The notes under the pieces are model-generated. The model was given only the letters and a program-made list of their open reading frames with translations, did not search any database and had not been told where the DNA came from. Positions 23,060 through 34,283 of a stretch of 64,000 bases of DNA are shown here, piece by piece. Numbering within the stretch: the stretch's first letter is position 1; each line of letters starts with the position of its first letter. The stretch lies in the NCBI RefSeq assembly GCF_031143425.1, contig NC_090445.1, positions 823,520,817-823,584,816 on the forward strand. Reading direction: 5' to 3'. A program made the position numbers and the translations under genes. The stretch comes from Pleurodeles waltl. Its lineage: Eukaryota > Chordata > Amphibia > Caudata > Salamandridae.

Positions 23060-23875
23060 ATGTCTAATTATGCAAAAATCGCAGCAGCCGCACAATCATA
23101 TAATTATTGTGGCCCTGCTTACTATATACAGGGTGCATTGCCCCTTTCTGCACCACAGAGGAGACTGGGCAGTGCACCATTTGCCACTTACTGTTCACAG
23201 TGCAGATGGGGCTGGGCAAAGGTCCAAGTGCCTCCACTATGGTCATGTTAGAGAGTTATTCATATACATGGTCTGGGAGTGACGGGAGATACAAAGCTAC
23301 GGGAACTCAGTATTTCATCGCTTAGAAAGAGTACTTGGCTTCCCAACAGAATACATCCCTAAACAGGAAATCACTGGAGTTTTCCCAGGATGAGAGGGGA
23401 ACAGAGGACAAAAGTTGTTTGTGGGGATTGGCTGCATGTTGGCTAAACAAGACATAGCGGGCCACTGGATATCAAAGGAGGCCCCCGCTCCTCAATCTCA
23501 AAGTGGATGAGCGGAATTGATTATTGTTCATAAGCAGTATATCGGTCCAGGGGTTGCCCACAAAAGTACCACAAAATCTGGGGACATTGTGGAATGAGTA
23601 CAATGAAATACCATGATCTGGCCACCAGTATAGAGGCCCCAAGGGAAGACATGCCGGCATCTCATTACGGGCATGATTCAGTTGGTGGAAAATTGGGATG
23701 GGCCCCCTGTGAACAAACTGTGCTTTACTATGTTGGTTACTGTACATGAAAGGAGATGCTATGTGAAGGCTATGTCGTGTGGGCTGGTTGTACATTGTTC
23801 ATGTATTGTTCAAATACATTGTTGGAAAACCTGATAAAAAGAATGATTTAAAAAAATTGGCTCCCAGTTTCCCAC
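23060..23875 (+). mobile_element. L1 LINE 3' end
   Basis: Decayed C-terminal ORF2 sequence. The cysteine-rich end is visible in shifted frames (the T-I-C-H and tryptophan-rich segment near 23170-23280, then a block with A-K-Q-D-I-A near 23440-23460). It is followed by a 3' tail with GATAAAAAGAATGATTTAAAAAAA at about 23832-23858. The tail resembles the end of the separate L1 at 32612. No intact frame. Confidence 0.5.
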
Positions 23876-23879
23876 TGTA

Positions 23880-24189
23880 GACTGGAAGGGCAGTTTTAAA
23901 CTGCTAAATCGATATTTTCATTTAAGGTAATGGCAAAACCCCAAACCTCCCTTTTGACTGTACGTAAGTCACCCCTAAGGTAGGCCTAACAAGCCTTAAG
24001 GCAGGGTGCTGTATGTTAAAAAGTGGAATATGTACTTTTACATGTTCCAGCAGTAAAAACCCAAAATTGTTGTTTATCCTGTGAAAAGGCTAGTAGCCCC
24101 ACTGGCAGGTACAGAGTTACAGTCTGACTCCTCATTGCTCCTCAGCCCTGCTAACTTCTGAATCGGACTATTAAAGTTGGTACTGTAAG
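23880..24189. repeat. Interspersed noncoding repeat R, fragment
   Basis: Shares ordered blocks with 49130-49320: GTCACCCCTAAGGT (23968 and 49188), then a TATGTA...TGTACTTTTA block, then a CAGTA(C/A)...AAAA block followed by TTGTT and CCTACT-like sequence. It is a dispersed family member whose class I cannot name. It is cut on the right by the L1 that starts near 24190. Confidence 0.55.
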
Positions 24190-24370
24190 ATATCGAAAGA
24201 ATCAGTGCATTAAATCCGATTTAATGATTTAATTGACTCTAAAGTCACTGATGGGGCACTAGCGTGCGTCCGTGGGGTAAGTCGCCTGGAAGTGATGGCT
24301 TTACAGCTGAATTCGATCAGACTTTTACTGCAGAGATTGCTCAGCAGTTGCTTAAGGTGTAGCTAGAGGC

Positions 24371-24597
24371 TGTTATGTTTGGACGTGGGACGCTCCACTA
24401 TGGAGGGGTATCCACTCTTGTTGTGGACGTGATTCCCCCTCTCTCCAAGAGCAATATGGTGCACCCCTGTGGTAAGAGGTGCAATAATACAAGGCGGCCG
24501 GGCGGGTTTTGGCGCAGCAGTTGAAACCACTAAGTAAGCGTCCTGTCATTATTTCAATCCACGTTACCGAGCTGCTGCACAGTTCGGCAACGCAACA
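24371..24597 (+). repeat. Gypsy 5' LTR
   Basis: Begins TGTTATGTTTGGA and ends GCAACA. It is aligned with the 3' LTR by GGGACGCTCCACTA, CCAAGAGCAATATGGTG and ACCACTAAGTAAGCGTCCTG. About 13 bp longer than the 3' copy, owing to an indel near the end. Confidence 0.95.
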
Positions 24598-24600
24598 ACT

Positions 24601-24615
24601 TGGCGACGAGGTGGG
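24601..24615 (+). other. Gypsy primer binding site
   Basis: TGGCGACGAGG starts 3 nt after the LTR. It is complementary to the acceptor end of a serine tRNA (GCT type) over at least 11 bases. The tRNA identification rests on remembered tRNA sequences. Confidence 0.6.
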
Positions 24616-25180
24616 CACCCCCAGCAGCGTCACAAGGCATCTTTTCAGTGCGGGCATGCATTTGTATGATCGCCAATGCACTGGTGGAGTTTGGTGCATG
24701 CAGGTCGGTCGCGCATTGCACGCACATACCGTAATGTGGTGGCTGGTGGCCTGGGGTGCGGCGGTGACGATCCAGACAGCGGAGCGGATCGGTGGCCCTG
24801 CCCTTTCCACACCCTGTGGTCCTGCTAGAAAGACTGAGGGGAACGTGCTCTCTCTGCTCTACGGGCCTGCTGCCAGCCAGATGTCTGCCAGGCTACTGCT
24901 GCATCTCCCGGTCGGGGCATGAAGCACACAAGGTCCTGGGCAGCCTGAAGGATTACCCTGAAAAAAGGGTGGTGACGACCCTGGAGGACGGCATGAGGCC
25001 CATCTATCGCCTAGGAGCACTCCCTCAGCCAACTTCACCTGCAAGTTACCTGGAGGTAGGCCAACTTCAACAGCACCTGTGCATCACAATCAAAGTACGG
25101 AGGCCTCTGTACGGTGACTGGCAAGTGCATATCATTGGACAGATCTAGGGAAAGGGCGCTAACTTTGCTGGTGAAGCGCA

Positions 25181-25943
25181 ATGTCGGCCGTAACGGCGCT
25201 GGACCGTTTCTTAATTGACAGACCACCATCAACCCAGGCGGCTACGTGGAAAGAATTGGTCGACAGATTAGAGACATACTTTGCAGCCGTCGCCTTGGAC
25301 AATGATCGCCGCCATCCCATGCTCTTACATCGGGGAGGGGCGGCCATTGATAAAATCAGCAAGTCCATCACTGAGAAAGGACCACCTTTCACATACCAGT
25401 CCTTAAAGAGGGCCCTTACTGCTTATTTTTAACCATTAGCCAACCCAGACAACGAAAGATTCCTTCTGTGTCAGACTCGACACCTCCCTGAGGAGTCGGT
25501 GGACACCTTTTACGCAAGACTCCGGGAACTGGCGAGCACCTGCACCCTGCCGGATGTGGAGGATGAGATTCGAGCACAATTCACCCAAGGGCGTCACTCG
25601 GTAAAGCTGAGGGAGAATATTCTACAAGTACTGGGTATGTCTATGGCACACATGCTCTCACTGGGGAGATCTAAGGAGCTATCGAAGGTGCGTGCAGCTC
25701 ATATGGAGGCAGCCCTGCAAACCGGTAAAGACTGAACCTGTGAATGCGGTTTCTACCGCACAAGCAGACAGAAGGAAGTCACGACAGAGGACAAACACAG
25801 CCAACCAGACATGCTACACGTGTGGAGGATCCTAGCCCCACCAAGGACAATGCCCTGCCCAGAGGAAACAGTGCACTAACTGCAATAAACCAAACCATTT
25901 TGCCAAGGTCTGCAGGTCCACCTCCGCCAAGAAGTCAAAATAA
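25181..25943 (+). pseudogene. Gypsy gag
   Basis: The capsid-like part starts at 25181 (M-S-A-V-T-A-L-D-R-F) and runs to 25735, with an in-frame TAA at 25430-25432. The nucleocapsid part lies in another frame: a damaged first zinc knuckle near 25810-25860, then an intact one, C-T-N-C-N-K-P-N-H-F-A-K-V-C, at 25872-25913. It ends at a TAA at 25941. Capsid and nucleocapsid are therefore separated by a frame change between 25735 and about 25800. Gag would form the particle that holds the element's RNA. Confidence 0.8.
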
Positions 25944-27224
25944 CCCAAGACCGTGCAGGCTGCACAGATCCACACATCGGATGATGGTGAAGGAGATATG
26001 GATGACGATGAGTCAGAAGGCACCGTACACGTAATTCATGCTATGCAACCGGGAGGCAGCCCCAGGTAACGCATCCCCAAATGCAATATACGTGTGGGAG
26101 GCAACCCAGTTGTTGCTCTCATAGACACAGGAGCCTCCATTAACATCATGGCTCTCCAAGTAATGAAGATGCTACAACTGAAACCAATGCTTCTTACCAC
26201 GACCACAAGAGTGTTTGCATTTGGGTCATCTACTCCACTTCTGCTGGCAGGAGTGTTCACAACGGACATTACGCACGAGGACCAGACTGTTAGCAGCAAT
26301 GTCTATGTCACCAAAACTTGGTCAGGCATGTTACTGAGTTGCCGGACGGCCGAGAAGCTGGGTCTGGTGTCCTTTGTGTTCAGTGTACACCAAGAAAGTG
26401 TTGAAGGGCTAATAGCAAAACACTCCCACCTGTTCCAGGGAATTGAATGTTTGAAAGATAGACTGGTACACGTCCTTATCAACCAATCCATACAGCCAGT
26501 GGTCTTAAAACATCGCAGAGTCGCATTCCACCTAAGCCCCAAGGTAGAAGAGGAATTGCGAAAACTAAAAGCAGCTGGCATAATTGGGAGAGTGGAGGGA
26601 TCCACTCCTTGGGTCTCGCCGATCATGGTCATGCTGAAGCCTAAACAACTTGGTGAGGTGCGGATTTGTGTAGATATGAGGTTGCCTAATGCAGCTATTC
26701 ATCGTGAGCGCCACCTAACCCCAACTATTGATGATATAGTGGCTGAAGTGAGTGGGTCGAGGTGGTTCTCAAAAATGGACCTCATGTCAGGCTACCACCA
26801 ACTCATGCTCGACCCTGAATCCAGAGCCATCACTACTTTCTCCACCCATGTGGGGCTCCGGAGGTATACTCGTCTCAGCTTTAGAATCTCCAGTGCCGCA
26901 GAGGTGTTTCAGGACACGATACGAGGGGTAGTAGCTGGACTGGAAGGTGTCATCAACATAAGTGATGACATATTGGTACATGCCCCTACCATCGAGGGAC
27001 ACTTGGAAAGACTTCGGGCCACATTCGAGCGACTCCAAGAGCATGGCTTAACAATTCATAGAGAACAGTGTGCGTTCTTACAGCCTCACATTGCCTTCTT
27101 CGGATATCACTTTTCTGACAAAGGAGTAATGCCAGACCCAGAGAAGGTGCATGACATCCAGACGGCGCCTGTACCAACATCGGTCACTGGCGTAAGGAGT
27201 TTTCTGGGCATGGTCACATACTGA
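25944..27224 (+). pseudogene. Gypsy protease and reverse transcriptase
   Basis: In the same frame as the nucleocapsid after stops at 25941 and 26067. The protease active site A-L-I-D-T-G-A is at the start of the long frame 26094-27224 (Asp at residue 11 of that frame). RT follows: W-V-S-P-I-M-V, then V-R-I-C-V-D-M-R, then motif A W-F-S-K-M-D-L-M-S-G-Y-H-Q, then the catalytic pair in I-S-D-D-I-L, where the usual aromatic before x-D-D is replaced by Ser. The frame stops at 27222 just before the RT connection. The stop and the substituted motif suggest loss of function. Confidence 0.9.
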
Positions 27225-28069
27225 GGCTGATTTATTCACAATCTAGCATCTCTAACGGCGCCCCTCCGAGAACAGACAAAGACTAACACTACCTGGGAGT
27301 GGGGACCTGCACAGGAAAATGCCTTCTGTGCCACCAAGAACGCTTTGTCTGACCAGACCACTTTGAGATACTTCGATCCGGCTAAGAAGTCTGAGCTAGC
27401 GGTGGGTGCAAGTCCAGAGGGACTTGGAGCCATTCTGTCTCAACGCAGTGAACAAGGGGACCGGGCACCGGTGGCCTATGGCAGTAGAGCTCTGACTGCG
27501 ATGAAACAACGTTACTCCCACATTAAAAAAACAGGCCATAGCGGTCCACTGGGGTTGTCGTTATTTTCACCTCTACCTATATGGCCAGCCCTTCACGATG
27601 GTGATGGATGATAATCTTCTGGTGCCGCTCTTCAACAGATCTACGTCTGCTTCGCTCCCTCGGATAGAGAAGTGGGTCCTGCAGTTACAAGACTATACTA
27701 AGTGGTGTATCGACCGGGATCCCAAAATCCTGCAGACTACCTGTCGAGACATGCTCGATCAGCATCAGCCCAGGAGGAGGTTGAAGCGGATGCTGTGGAG
27801 GATTATGTTCAGTTATGATAGATCGATCACGACCATTACTGGTGTCAATGCAGGAGTTCATGGAGGCCACTCAGGGAGATTAATGCATCCAACTTGCAAC
27901 AACGGCTGTCCATACAGGGAAGTGGCATGAGATGGTACACAAACTGTCACAACGGACTGAGGAGGCGAGAAACACTTTGGCCACTCTACATCATGCTCGT
28001 CAGGAGCTGTCTGTATCGTCAGAGGGGTGTTTGCTCCTGGGCCTGTGGCTGGTGGTTCCCCAATCCCTG
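27225..28069 (+). pseudogene. Gypsy RNase H and linker
   Basis: Continues from RT: F-I-H-N-L-A-like start, T-A-P-L-R, then W-G-P-A-Q-E-N-A-F, then an RNase H-like segment with E-L-A-V-G-A-S-P-E-G-L-G-A-I-L-S-Q and V-A-Y-G-S-R-A-L (27345-27515). The next recognisable block is R-I-E-K-W-V-L-Q-L-Q-D-Y at about 27661-27700, which in this family precedes the integrase. Frames change at about 27520-27600 and near 27720. Confidence 0.75.
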
Positions 28070-28860
28070 CAGTCACGCATAGTGTGTTTGGTGCATGCAG
28101 CTCACCAAGGTGTGGTCAAGATGAAAGCCCGACTGCAAAGTATGGTTCCAAGGGTTGGATCAGCAAGTGGAGAAAGTGGTGCGACACTATCAACTTTGTC
28201 AGGTAGTAGGACTTTCGGAACCTCCAGCACCTATAGTCACCGAGCAGATCCCTTCCAGGCCCTGGTGTCGGGCTGGTGGTGACCTGGTCATTGATGACTT
28301 TTCCAAATATCCTGAGGTGGAAATCTAAGACACGACCACTGCTGGACAAGTCATCCCTCATTTGGAAAAAAAATAATGGCTACAAATGGCATTATTCAAG
28401 AACTCGGAACGGACAATGGCCCACTGTTTTCCAGTCAAGAGTTTGCAGAGTATCTTGCAGTACATGGGGTTGCCCATTGAAAAATGACACCCTGCTGGCC
28501 TCAAGCCAACAGTGAGGCCGAACTTTTCATGCGAACATTGAACAAAGTCTTGAGGATTGCAGTGGCAAAAGCACACAACAGACTGTGCCCTGTATGCATT
28601 CTTGAGAGAGTACAGACTTACACCTCACACCACCACAAAGATATCCCCAAGCGCTTTGTGTATGAACAGACAAGTGGATGACATTATCCCGCAGTGGAAC
28701 ATTCTGACACCTTTGCAGGAGCAAGCGAGTGAGAGATTGCGTCAGCGTGGATCTGCCAATGATCGAGTGTCAAGAAGCAGGCGAGAGATTCGCCTCTTCA
28801 AGTAGGTGACCAAGTGTTGATAAAAAACCGATGTCCCGAGGGAAAGTTTAGACTCCCATT
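28070..28860 (+). pseudogene. Gypsy integrase, heavily decayed
   Basis: The zinc-finger start (V-H-A-A-H-Q-G-V-V-K-M) is at 28088-28120. Core pieces lie in shifted frames: D-L-V-I-D-D-F-S-K-Y-P-E-V near 28278-28320, N-G-like and G-L-P-type segments near 28380-28480, and a late block with E-Y-R-L-T-P-H-T-T-T near 28605-28635. Numerous stops. The tail with R-P-R-P-V-Q is near 29235-29250. Function lost. Confidence 0.7.
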
Positions 28861-29383
28861 TGAGCTGATGCCGTGGACTGTCATGAGGATTTGAGGCACC
28901 ATGGCAACGCCGCCAAAGATCAAGAGTATGTGACTAGGAACATTTCATTTTTCAAACACTATCTATCGGAAGACAATGCTGCAGACGGAGGCACCCCCCC
29001 ACCATTCTCTGATTGTGAAAGTAGGGAGGTGGGGGATGACTGTCTTGATATTTCAGAGTCAGGGATCCCAACTCTCTGAGATGACTGCCAAAAGACACCG
29101 TGGTCAGTCCCCAAGTTATGACTGATGGACAGGAGGGATATCGTCAGTCACCAACCCAGAGACCGAACAGTAATGCAGAGACAATGACGAATGTTCTTCC
29201 ACGGGCTGGAACTGAGAGATACCACCTCAGACCTCGGCCGGTGCAGTCCAGTAAGCTGAAATACTTCCTATTGATGTAACGTAGCACCCTGCTGAGATGC
29301 ATTGGTAGTAATATGTGGGTTCTTGTTTATTGTTTTGTTAGTTTTGCGTCATTCATTTTTTTTTATTTGGGGTAGAGGAGGTA

Positions 29384-29597
29384 TGTTATTTTTGGATGTG
29401 GGACGCTCCACTAAGGAGGGGTATCCACTCTTGTAGTGGACGTTATTCCCCCACCCTCCAAGAGCAATATGGTGCGCCCCTGAAGTAAGGGGCGCGATAA
29501 TAAAAGGAGGTCAGGCGGGTTTTGGCGCAGCTGTTGAAACCACTAAGTAAGCGTCCTGTCATTATTTCAATCCTCTGCACCACTCGGCCACACAACA
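29384..29597 (+). repeat. Gypsy 3' LTR
   Basis: Begins TGTTATTTTTGGA and ends CACAACA, with AATAAA at about 29500. Preceded by the purine-rich tract and followed directly by target duplication GAGGC. Confidence 0.95.
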
Positions 29598-31147
29598 GAG
29601 GCGAGGGAGCGGGTGGTACTGGCTTCATCCATGCAAGAGGACTGTATTACCATGATCTTAAAACTGGGCACAATGTCCTCTGATCCATGTTCGTTTTGCC
29701 TGCTCACAATGATTAACATGGACACCTAAGTTCTCCATTAGGTCCTTGCCCTCTGGCTAATGCCGGTGATCTCCCAGCTGATACACTCAGATCAGTGCGT
29801 GTTTATACCGGGATGGAACACAACCATGAATCCGATAAGACTGATGTTTGTTATGCATGAAGTCGAAGATACAAGGGAGAAACTGGCGGTGGTATCTATC
29901 AACATAGCCAAATCCTTCGATATAGTGGACTGGAATTATTCAATAAGCAGCTAGAAGCAATGGGGTTCAGACCACAGTTCTGGTCCTGGGTATGCCTGTT
30001 GTATACTGCCCGACTGCTGGGGTCAGAGTTGACCGATTATGTTTGAACCCATTGAGAGTGGGTGGGGTACACTGCAGGGCTGCCCGCTCTTGCCTTGACT
30101 CTTTGTCATAGCCCTGGAACCTCAAGAGATACAATTAAGACAGGAGATGGAGTGAGGCATCCGAGTGGGCCATGTGATGTATTTAGTGTCATTCTATGCT
30201 AATGATACCCTATTTTACCCAACGGCTCCAAGAGAGTCTTTGCCCTTGGTCCTGCATTATTTGGATACTTTCTGGTACCTTACTGGATTGTGGATTAACC
30301 AACTTAAATCACCAGTGTTTCCTCTGGAAAAGGTGGTGGGGGCAGCGCTCCCTCTATGCCATCCCTGTCCTTGTAATGGGAGAATGACCAGTTTCAGTAT
30401 CTGGGGATCATGGTGGCCTCTGCAGAGCATCAACAGAAGCAATATATTATAGACAGAATTGCAAAGGGCCTGAAAGCCTTGATACAATTCTGGAACACTC
30501 TGCCACTGTCGCTGATGGACAGGTGGCTGTAGCAGAAATGGACTTCCTGCCACGACGGCTCTATACCATACAGCACTCGTTCGATATCCTGCCCCGATTG
30601 ACTTTTCGACATCTGGACTCATTACTCACAGAGATTATTTGGTCGGGCTGTATTACCTTGCCTCCCAGTTGCAACATGCGGCCCATTGGCTATCAGATAG
30701 GGAGTACTGGGAGAAGACTCTACCAGCGGCTGAGACAAGTAATACTACACTGCCACAAATGCTGCACTCCGTGGAACAGGATTCAGCTGTAATCCCATAT
30801 CTAATTAAGCACACTGAGTCCCAATGGGAGCATACTGTAGGGGTGGTGCTGGGGACGGCTCCCTCCACTTTGGAGTTTATCTTCTGTGACCTGCCTGCTT
30901 CCGAAATTTTTAAAATATGGTGGATATTACAGTGTGGCAGGAGGGTGGCTGGAGTCCCTGGGTGATCTCTATCCCAAGGAGGAATTCATCACTTTGAAGA
31001 AGCGCAAGAGGCATTTACAGTAGGAAGTTTCTAATACATGCCAATATAACCAACATAGCTTGAGATCTGTGGCCCACTTACCTGGCTGCCCTGCTTTCCT
31101 CATTTCACTTTCGGGTGCTGTTGGAGTTATGGGGGGCACAACACTTA
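29598..31147 (+). pseudogene. L1 ORF2 reverse transcriptase, middle piece
   Basis: Contains the RT fingers and palm. Visible are M-P-V-I-S-Q-L-I-H-S-D-Q-C (about 29760), motif A-like I-N-I-A-K-S-F-D-I-V-D-W (about 29900-29935), and the catalytic loop region F-Y-A-N-D-T-L-F-Y (about 30190-30215), where the first Asp of the usual D-D is Asn. A thumb-like region follows in shifted frames to 31147. Several stops, for example near 29730. The element's own enzyme is inactive here. Confidence 0.8.
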
Positions 31148-31764
31148 GGCCCTCATTCCAACCCTGGCGGTCTCTGACCGCCAGGGTGGAGGGCAGCGGA
31201 AGCACCGCCAACAGGCCGGCGGTGCTTCCTGGGCTATTCTGACCGCGGCGGTAAAGCCGCGGTCAGAAAAGGGGAACAGCGGTTTCCCGCCGGTTTTCCC
31301 CTGGCCCAGGGAATCCTCCATGGCGGCGCTGCATGCAGCGCCGCCATGGGGATTCCGACCCCCTTCCCGCCAGCCTGTTTCTGGCGGTTTTCACCGCCAG
31401 AACCAGGATGGCGGGAACGGGTGTCGTGGGGCCCCTGGGGGCCCCTGCACTGCCCATGCCAGAGGCATGGGCAGTGCAGGGGCCCTCTAACAGGTCCCCA
31501 CAAAGATTTTCACTGTCTGCTTAGCAGACAGTGAGAATCGCGACGGGTGCCACTGCACCCGTCGCACCCCTGCAACTCCGCCGGCTCCATTCAGAGCCGG
31601 CTTCATTGTTGCAGGGGCTTTCCCGCTGGGCCGGCGGGCGCTCTTTTGGCGGACCAGCGGGAAAGATGGAATGGCCGCCACGGTCTTTTGACCGCGCGGC
31701 GGTCATTCGGCGTTGACCGCATGGCGGGCGGCCGCCGCCGCCCGCCACGGTCAGAATGACCGCC
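31148..31764. mobile_element. 617-bp MITE made of serial hairpins, Harbinger-type
   Basis: The ends are imperfect inverted repeats (left GGCCCTCATTCCAACCCTGG; right end reverse complement GGCGGTCATTCTGACCGTGG). Both sides carry TTA (31145-31147 and 31765-31767), the 3-bp duplication typical of PIF/Harbinger. The interior is a nearly unbroken series of GC-rich hairpins: 31161-31187, 31200-31227, 31238-31269, 31318-31349 (32-bp perfect palindrome), 31364-31417, 31439-31485 (22-bp arms, 3-nt loop), 31510-31534, 31541-31564, 31567-31617 and 31619-31664. No coding capacity. It interrupts an L1 ORF2. Confidence 0.9.
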
Positions 31765-32612
31765 TTAGTTTTGTCCTTATGCAAAGCCATGATGACAGAT
31801 AGGCCTAAAACCGAGTTAGCGGCCAGGACTGCATGAGAGGAAGATCTGGGGACACCAATAGAGAAGGCACAATGCAATAGGTAACGCTCACTAGTTCACA
31901 CAGTATCCTCTAACGCAAAATATAAGCTGGTGCACTTCAATTATCTAATTCGTACCTATATTACCCCATCTTATTGCATAAATAGACCCCACTAGGGCGA
32001 GTGGATGCCACTGCTGTTCAGAAGGCATAGCTTCATTCCTGTACTTGACATGGCACTGCCCATCAGTTCACCCATTCTGGGATACTGTGGTACAGTGCCT
32101 GGTGGTGACATTAAACCGCACAAATTCAATTAATTTGGTTGCTTCTGCTGTTAGCAAAATGGGGGGGTTGCAATTACATGGAAGAGTCAAACAAGCCAGA
32201 GTGTGGATGGCTAGGTGAGGGATGTGAGTGAATGTGTGGTGGCTGAAGAAGACAGCCTCAGATGATGCAGGCGGGACAACATAGTAGTAGAAGAGTGCAG
32301 ATTTGAGAGGCATTATTGACTAAGTTTGAGGGTGGTGCAGTAGAGACACAAGTAGAATCATCTGAGGAAGAGGTGTGAACAATTATTGTAATGAGAATTC
32401 GTTCTAGGCACCACCAGGAGGGGAGAGAATGGGGACACCTATATAAGAGATACCTGATTTAATGTACTTGTCCGTTATCTATGATAAAATGTCAATGCTA
32501 CATGTCAATTGGTTGGAGATGGCAGTGATCTTTTTCTCGAATGGTTCATTGTATTGATTCTTTTTTGTATCCTTTTTACTGGTGAAAACAATAAAAAAGA
32601 TCCTTTAAAAAA

Positions 32613-34131
32613 GCCACTGGTGGGCAAAGTGTAACTTTAGAAGTTGCCACTTTATTTGCCCAATGTTTCTAGTGCTCCTTTCCTGTTGTATTCAGGATCT
32701 GTCCTGCAGGCAGCTTTCTGCCCACCTGGGGAGATGTGCTAACCACTCCCAGAAAAGATAGCAATAGAGGCCTGCCACTGGAGGAAGCGTTAGCTCCCCC
32801 ATCCAGGAAGCTACACGAGTGTTAGCCCAAAAGGCGAGCTTCAAAAGTGAAATCGCCTTTTTAAGGGTTAATGGGAAATACTTGAGAGAGGGGCCGCTCT
32901 ACTATTTAGGTAGACGGGCTGGCACTAGGGACAGGGAAGGGAAGCCAGTTGTCAAACAGGTTTTCCAGATGTGCATAGCCCCCTCAGTAGCCACACCTCT
33001 GGGTTGGGTTAGGGAGCTCTCTATGCCAAGAGATGGGTTTTGCCGTCTCAGGAGTGGGCAGAATGGTACATCCTGGAATAGCCAGAATCCACACTTGGTC
33101 ATCAGGAGGGAGGAAACCTGGTAGCCCATTGGTTACCAATTGCAACCTACCCTGAAGGCATTTTTTTTTTATGTATGTAAATAGGGCACCCCTAGCGCCC
33201 AGAATTCAAATCTCAAGGGGCTGGAAGAAGGACCTAAGAAGGACTGCCCTGCTGCACCAAGCTCACAATGAAGAGAGACTGCACTGACATGGACTGCACC
33301 TGTTGCCTCTGGTGGCTAGCAAAGGAAAGGGACTATGCCTGCTGTGTCCTATTCTAAGAGAAGTAATCTCCAGAGCTCAGCCAAAGGAATGAAACTGCAA
33401 ATCTCAGCCACCTGGCCTCTTGTTGGCTGCACAGAAACACAAGAGCTGAAGAAGCCTGCTGCTGCAAGTTGGTAGCCCAAAGTCTTCAACTCAGTGCCAA
33501 CTGTCACCGTGCAGCACCAGGGACAGTACCCAATGCACCCAAGTTTGCTGATCCGGGGAGTGTCTTTGGAGTGCAGCTGGAGCCCCCAGAGGCAAGTTAT
33601 CGATCCAGGACGGATAGGCCTGTGAATGTGATACTGGATGGCCTGTAGTCCAGTGGTGATTGGATTTCACCAGCATCAAGCGTACTTGGAGGGACGCTGA
33701 CCCTGTGACCAGGACCATCTCACCCCCTGTGTGGACTGAGGAGTAGTCACAGTAAAACTCCCTTGACCGCATCACACCCACAGCATCCTTGAACATGTTT
33801 AGCATCCTTCATCCCTTGCATCAGGATCACACCCATAGGAAAGCCCTGAAAAGGATGAAGCTCCTTGAACTGTCTGGAGACTACTTCTTCTGTAGAGGTA
33901 ACTGTTTCTGAGGGTCTTGCTAGTCCCCGTGATTGGCTCGCCACTGGATTTGGTCACCCCAAGTGACTCCAACTGACCACATTACAACTCACCCAACTTT
34001 TTGCTGAACACATTTCTGTGTCAAATTAATTGAATCTGCCACTATTTGTTCGCAGTTGAGTGAAAGGCTTTGATATACTATATCTTGTAAATTCTTTGCC
34101 TAACCTTCCGGTGGATCTTTTTTATTGTGGA
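32613..34131. other. Noncoding, probably old repeat
   Basis: No gene recognised. The style of 32620-33960 (short CAGCTG-, CTGCC- and AGAAG-rich runs) resembles 51717-52700, suggesting members of one dispersed noncoding family, but I could not align them confidently. Confidence 0.3.
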
Positions 34132-34283
34132 GTTCAAAAATAGATAACAATATAGTCTATTTTTATAAAGTGGTATCATATTTCTTTGGTGCATTGTCTT
34201 TGGTGCATTTCTTTGGTTCAAAAATAGATAACAATATAGTCTATTTTTATAAAGTGGTATCATATTTCTTTGGTGCATTGTCT
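34132..34283. repeat. 84-bp tandem duplication
   Basis: Unit 1 is 34132-34215; the second copy starts at 34216 and matches for about 68 bp. Both begin GTTCAAAAATAGATAACAAT. The first unit ends with a short internal repeat of CTTTGGTGCAT. Match appears perfect over the shared part. Confidence 0.9.

Larger units (their letters stand above)
24371..29597 (+). mobile_element. Gypsy LTR retrotransposon, full length, decayed
   Basis: Two LTRs (24371-24597 and 29384-29597) enclose gag, protease, RT, RNase H and integrase in Ty3/Gypsy order. Both sides carry the exact 5-bp target duplication GAGGC (24366-24370 and 29598-29602). A primer binding site starts TGG just after the 5' LTR, and a purine-rich GGGGTAGAGGAGG tract lies just before the 3' LTR. 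The LTRs differ at many positions, and the coding parts carry several stops and frame changes, so this is an old, dead copy. It lies inside an L1 ORF2. Confidence 0.95.
24190..32612 (+). mobile_element. 5'-truncated L1 LINE (ORF2), split by two insertions
   Basis: L1 ORF2 sequence lies in three pieces: about 24190-24370, 29598-31147 and 31765-32612. The first piece carries the pre-RT signature G-K-S-P-G-S-D-G-F-T-A-E-F (about 24270-24310). The reading frame runs straight on into 29598 if one copy of the GAGGC target duplication is removed. Likewise the frame ending at 31147 continues at 31768 once the MITE and one TTA are removed. The 3' end has AATAAAAAAG and a short A-rich tail at about 32590-32612. 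The clade resembles the Tx1-like L1 group of amphibians (inference). Confidence 0.85.

Noticed and set aside
31148..31764. CRISPR-like series of repeats
   Set aside because: The stems differ in sequence from one another; there are no identical direct repeats with spacers, and the setting is a vertebrate genome.
31234..31877. Several open frames of 60-118 codons in the hairpin MITE
   Set aside because: Their GC-rich palindromic sequence lacks stops in both directions; no protein family resemblance and no coding signal.
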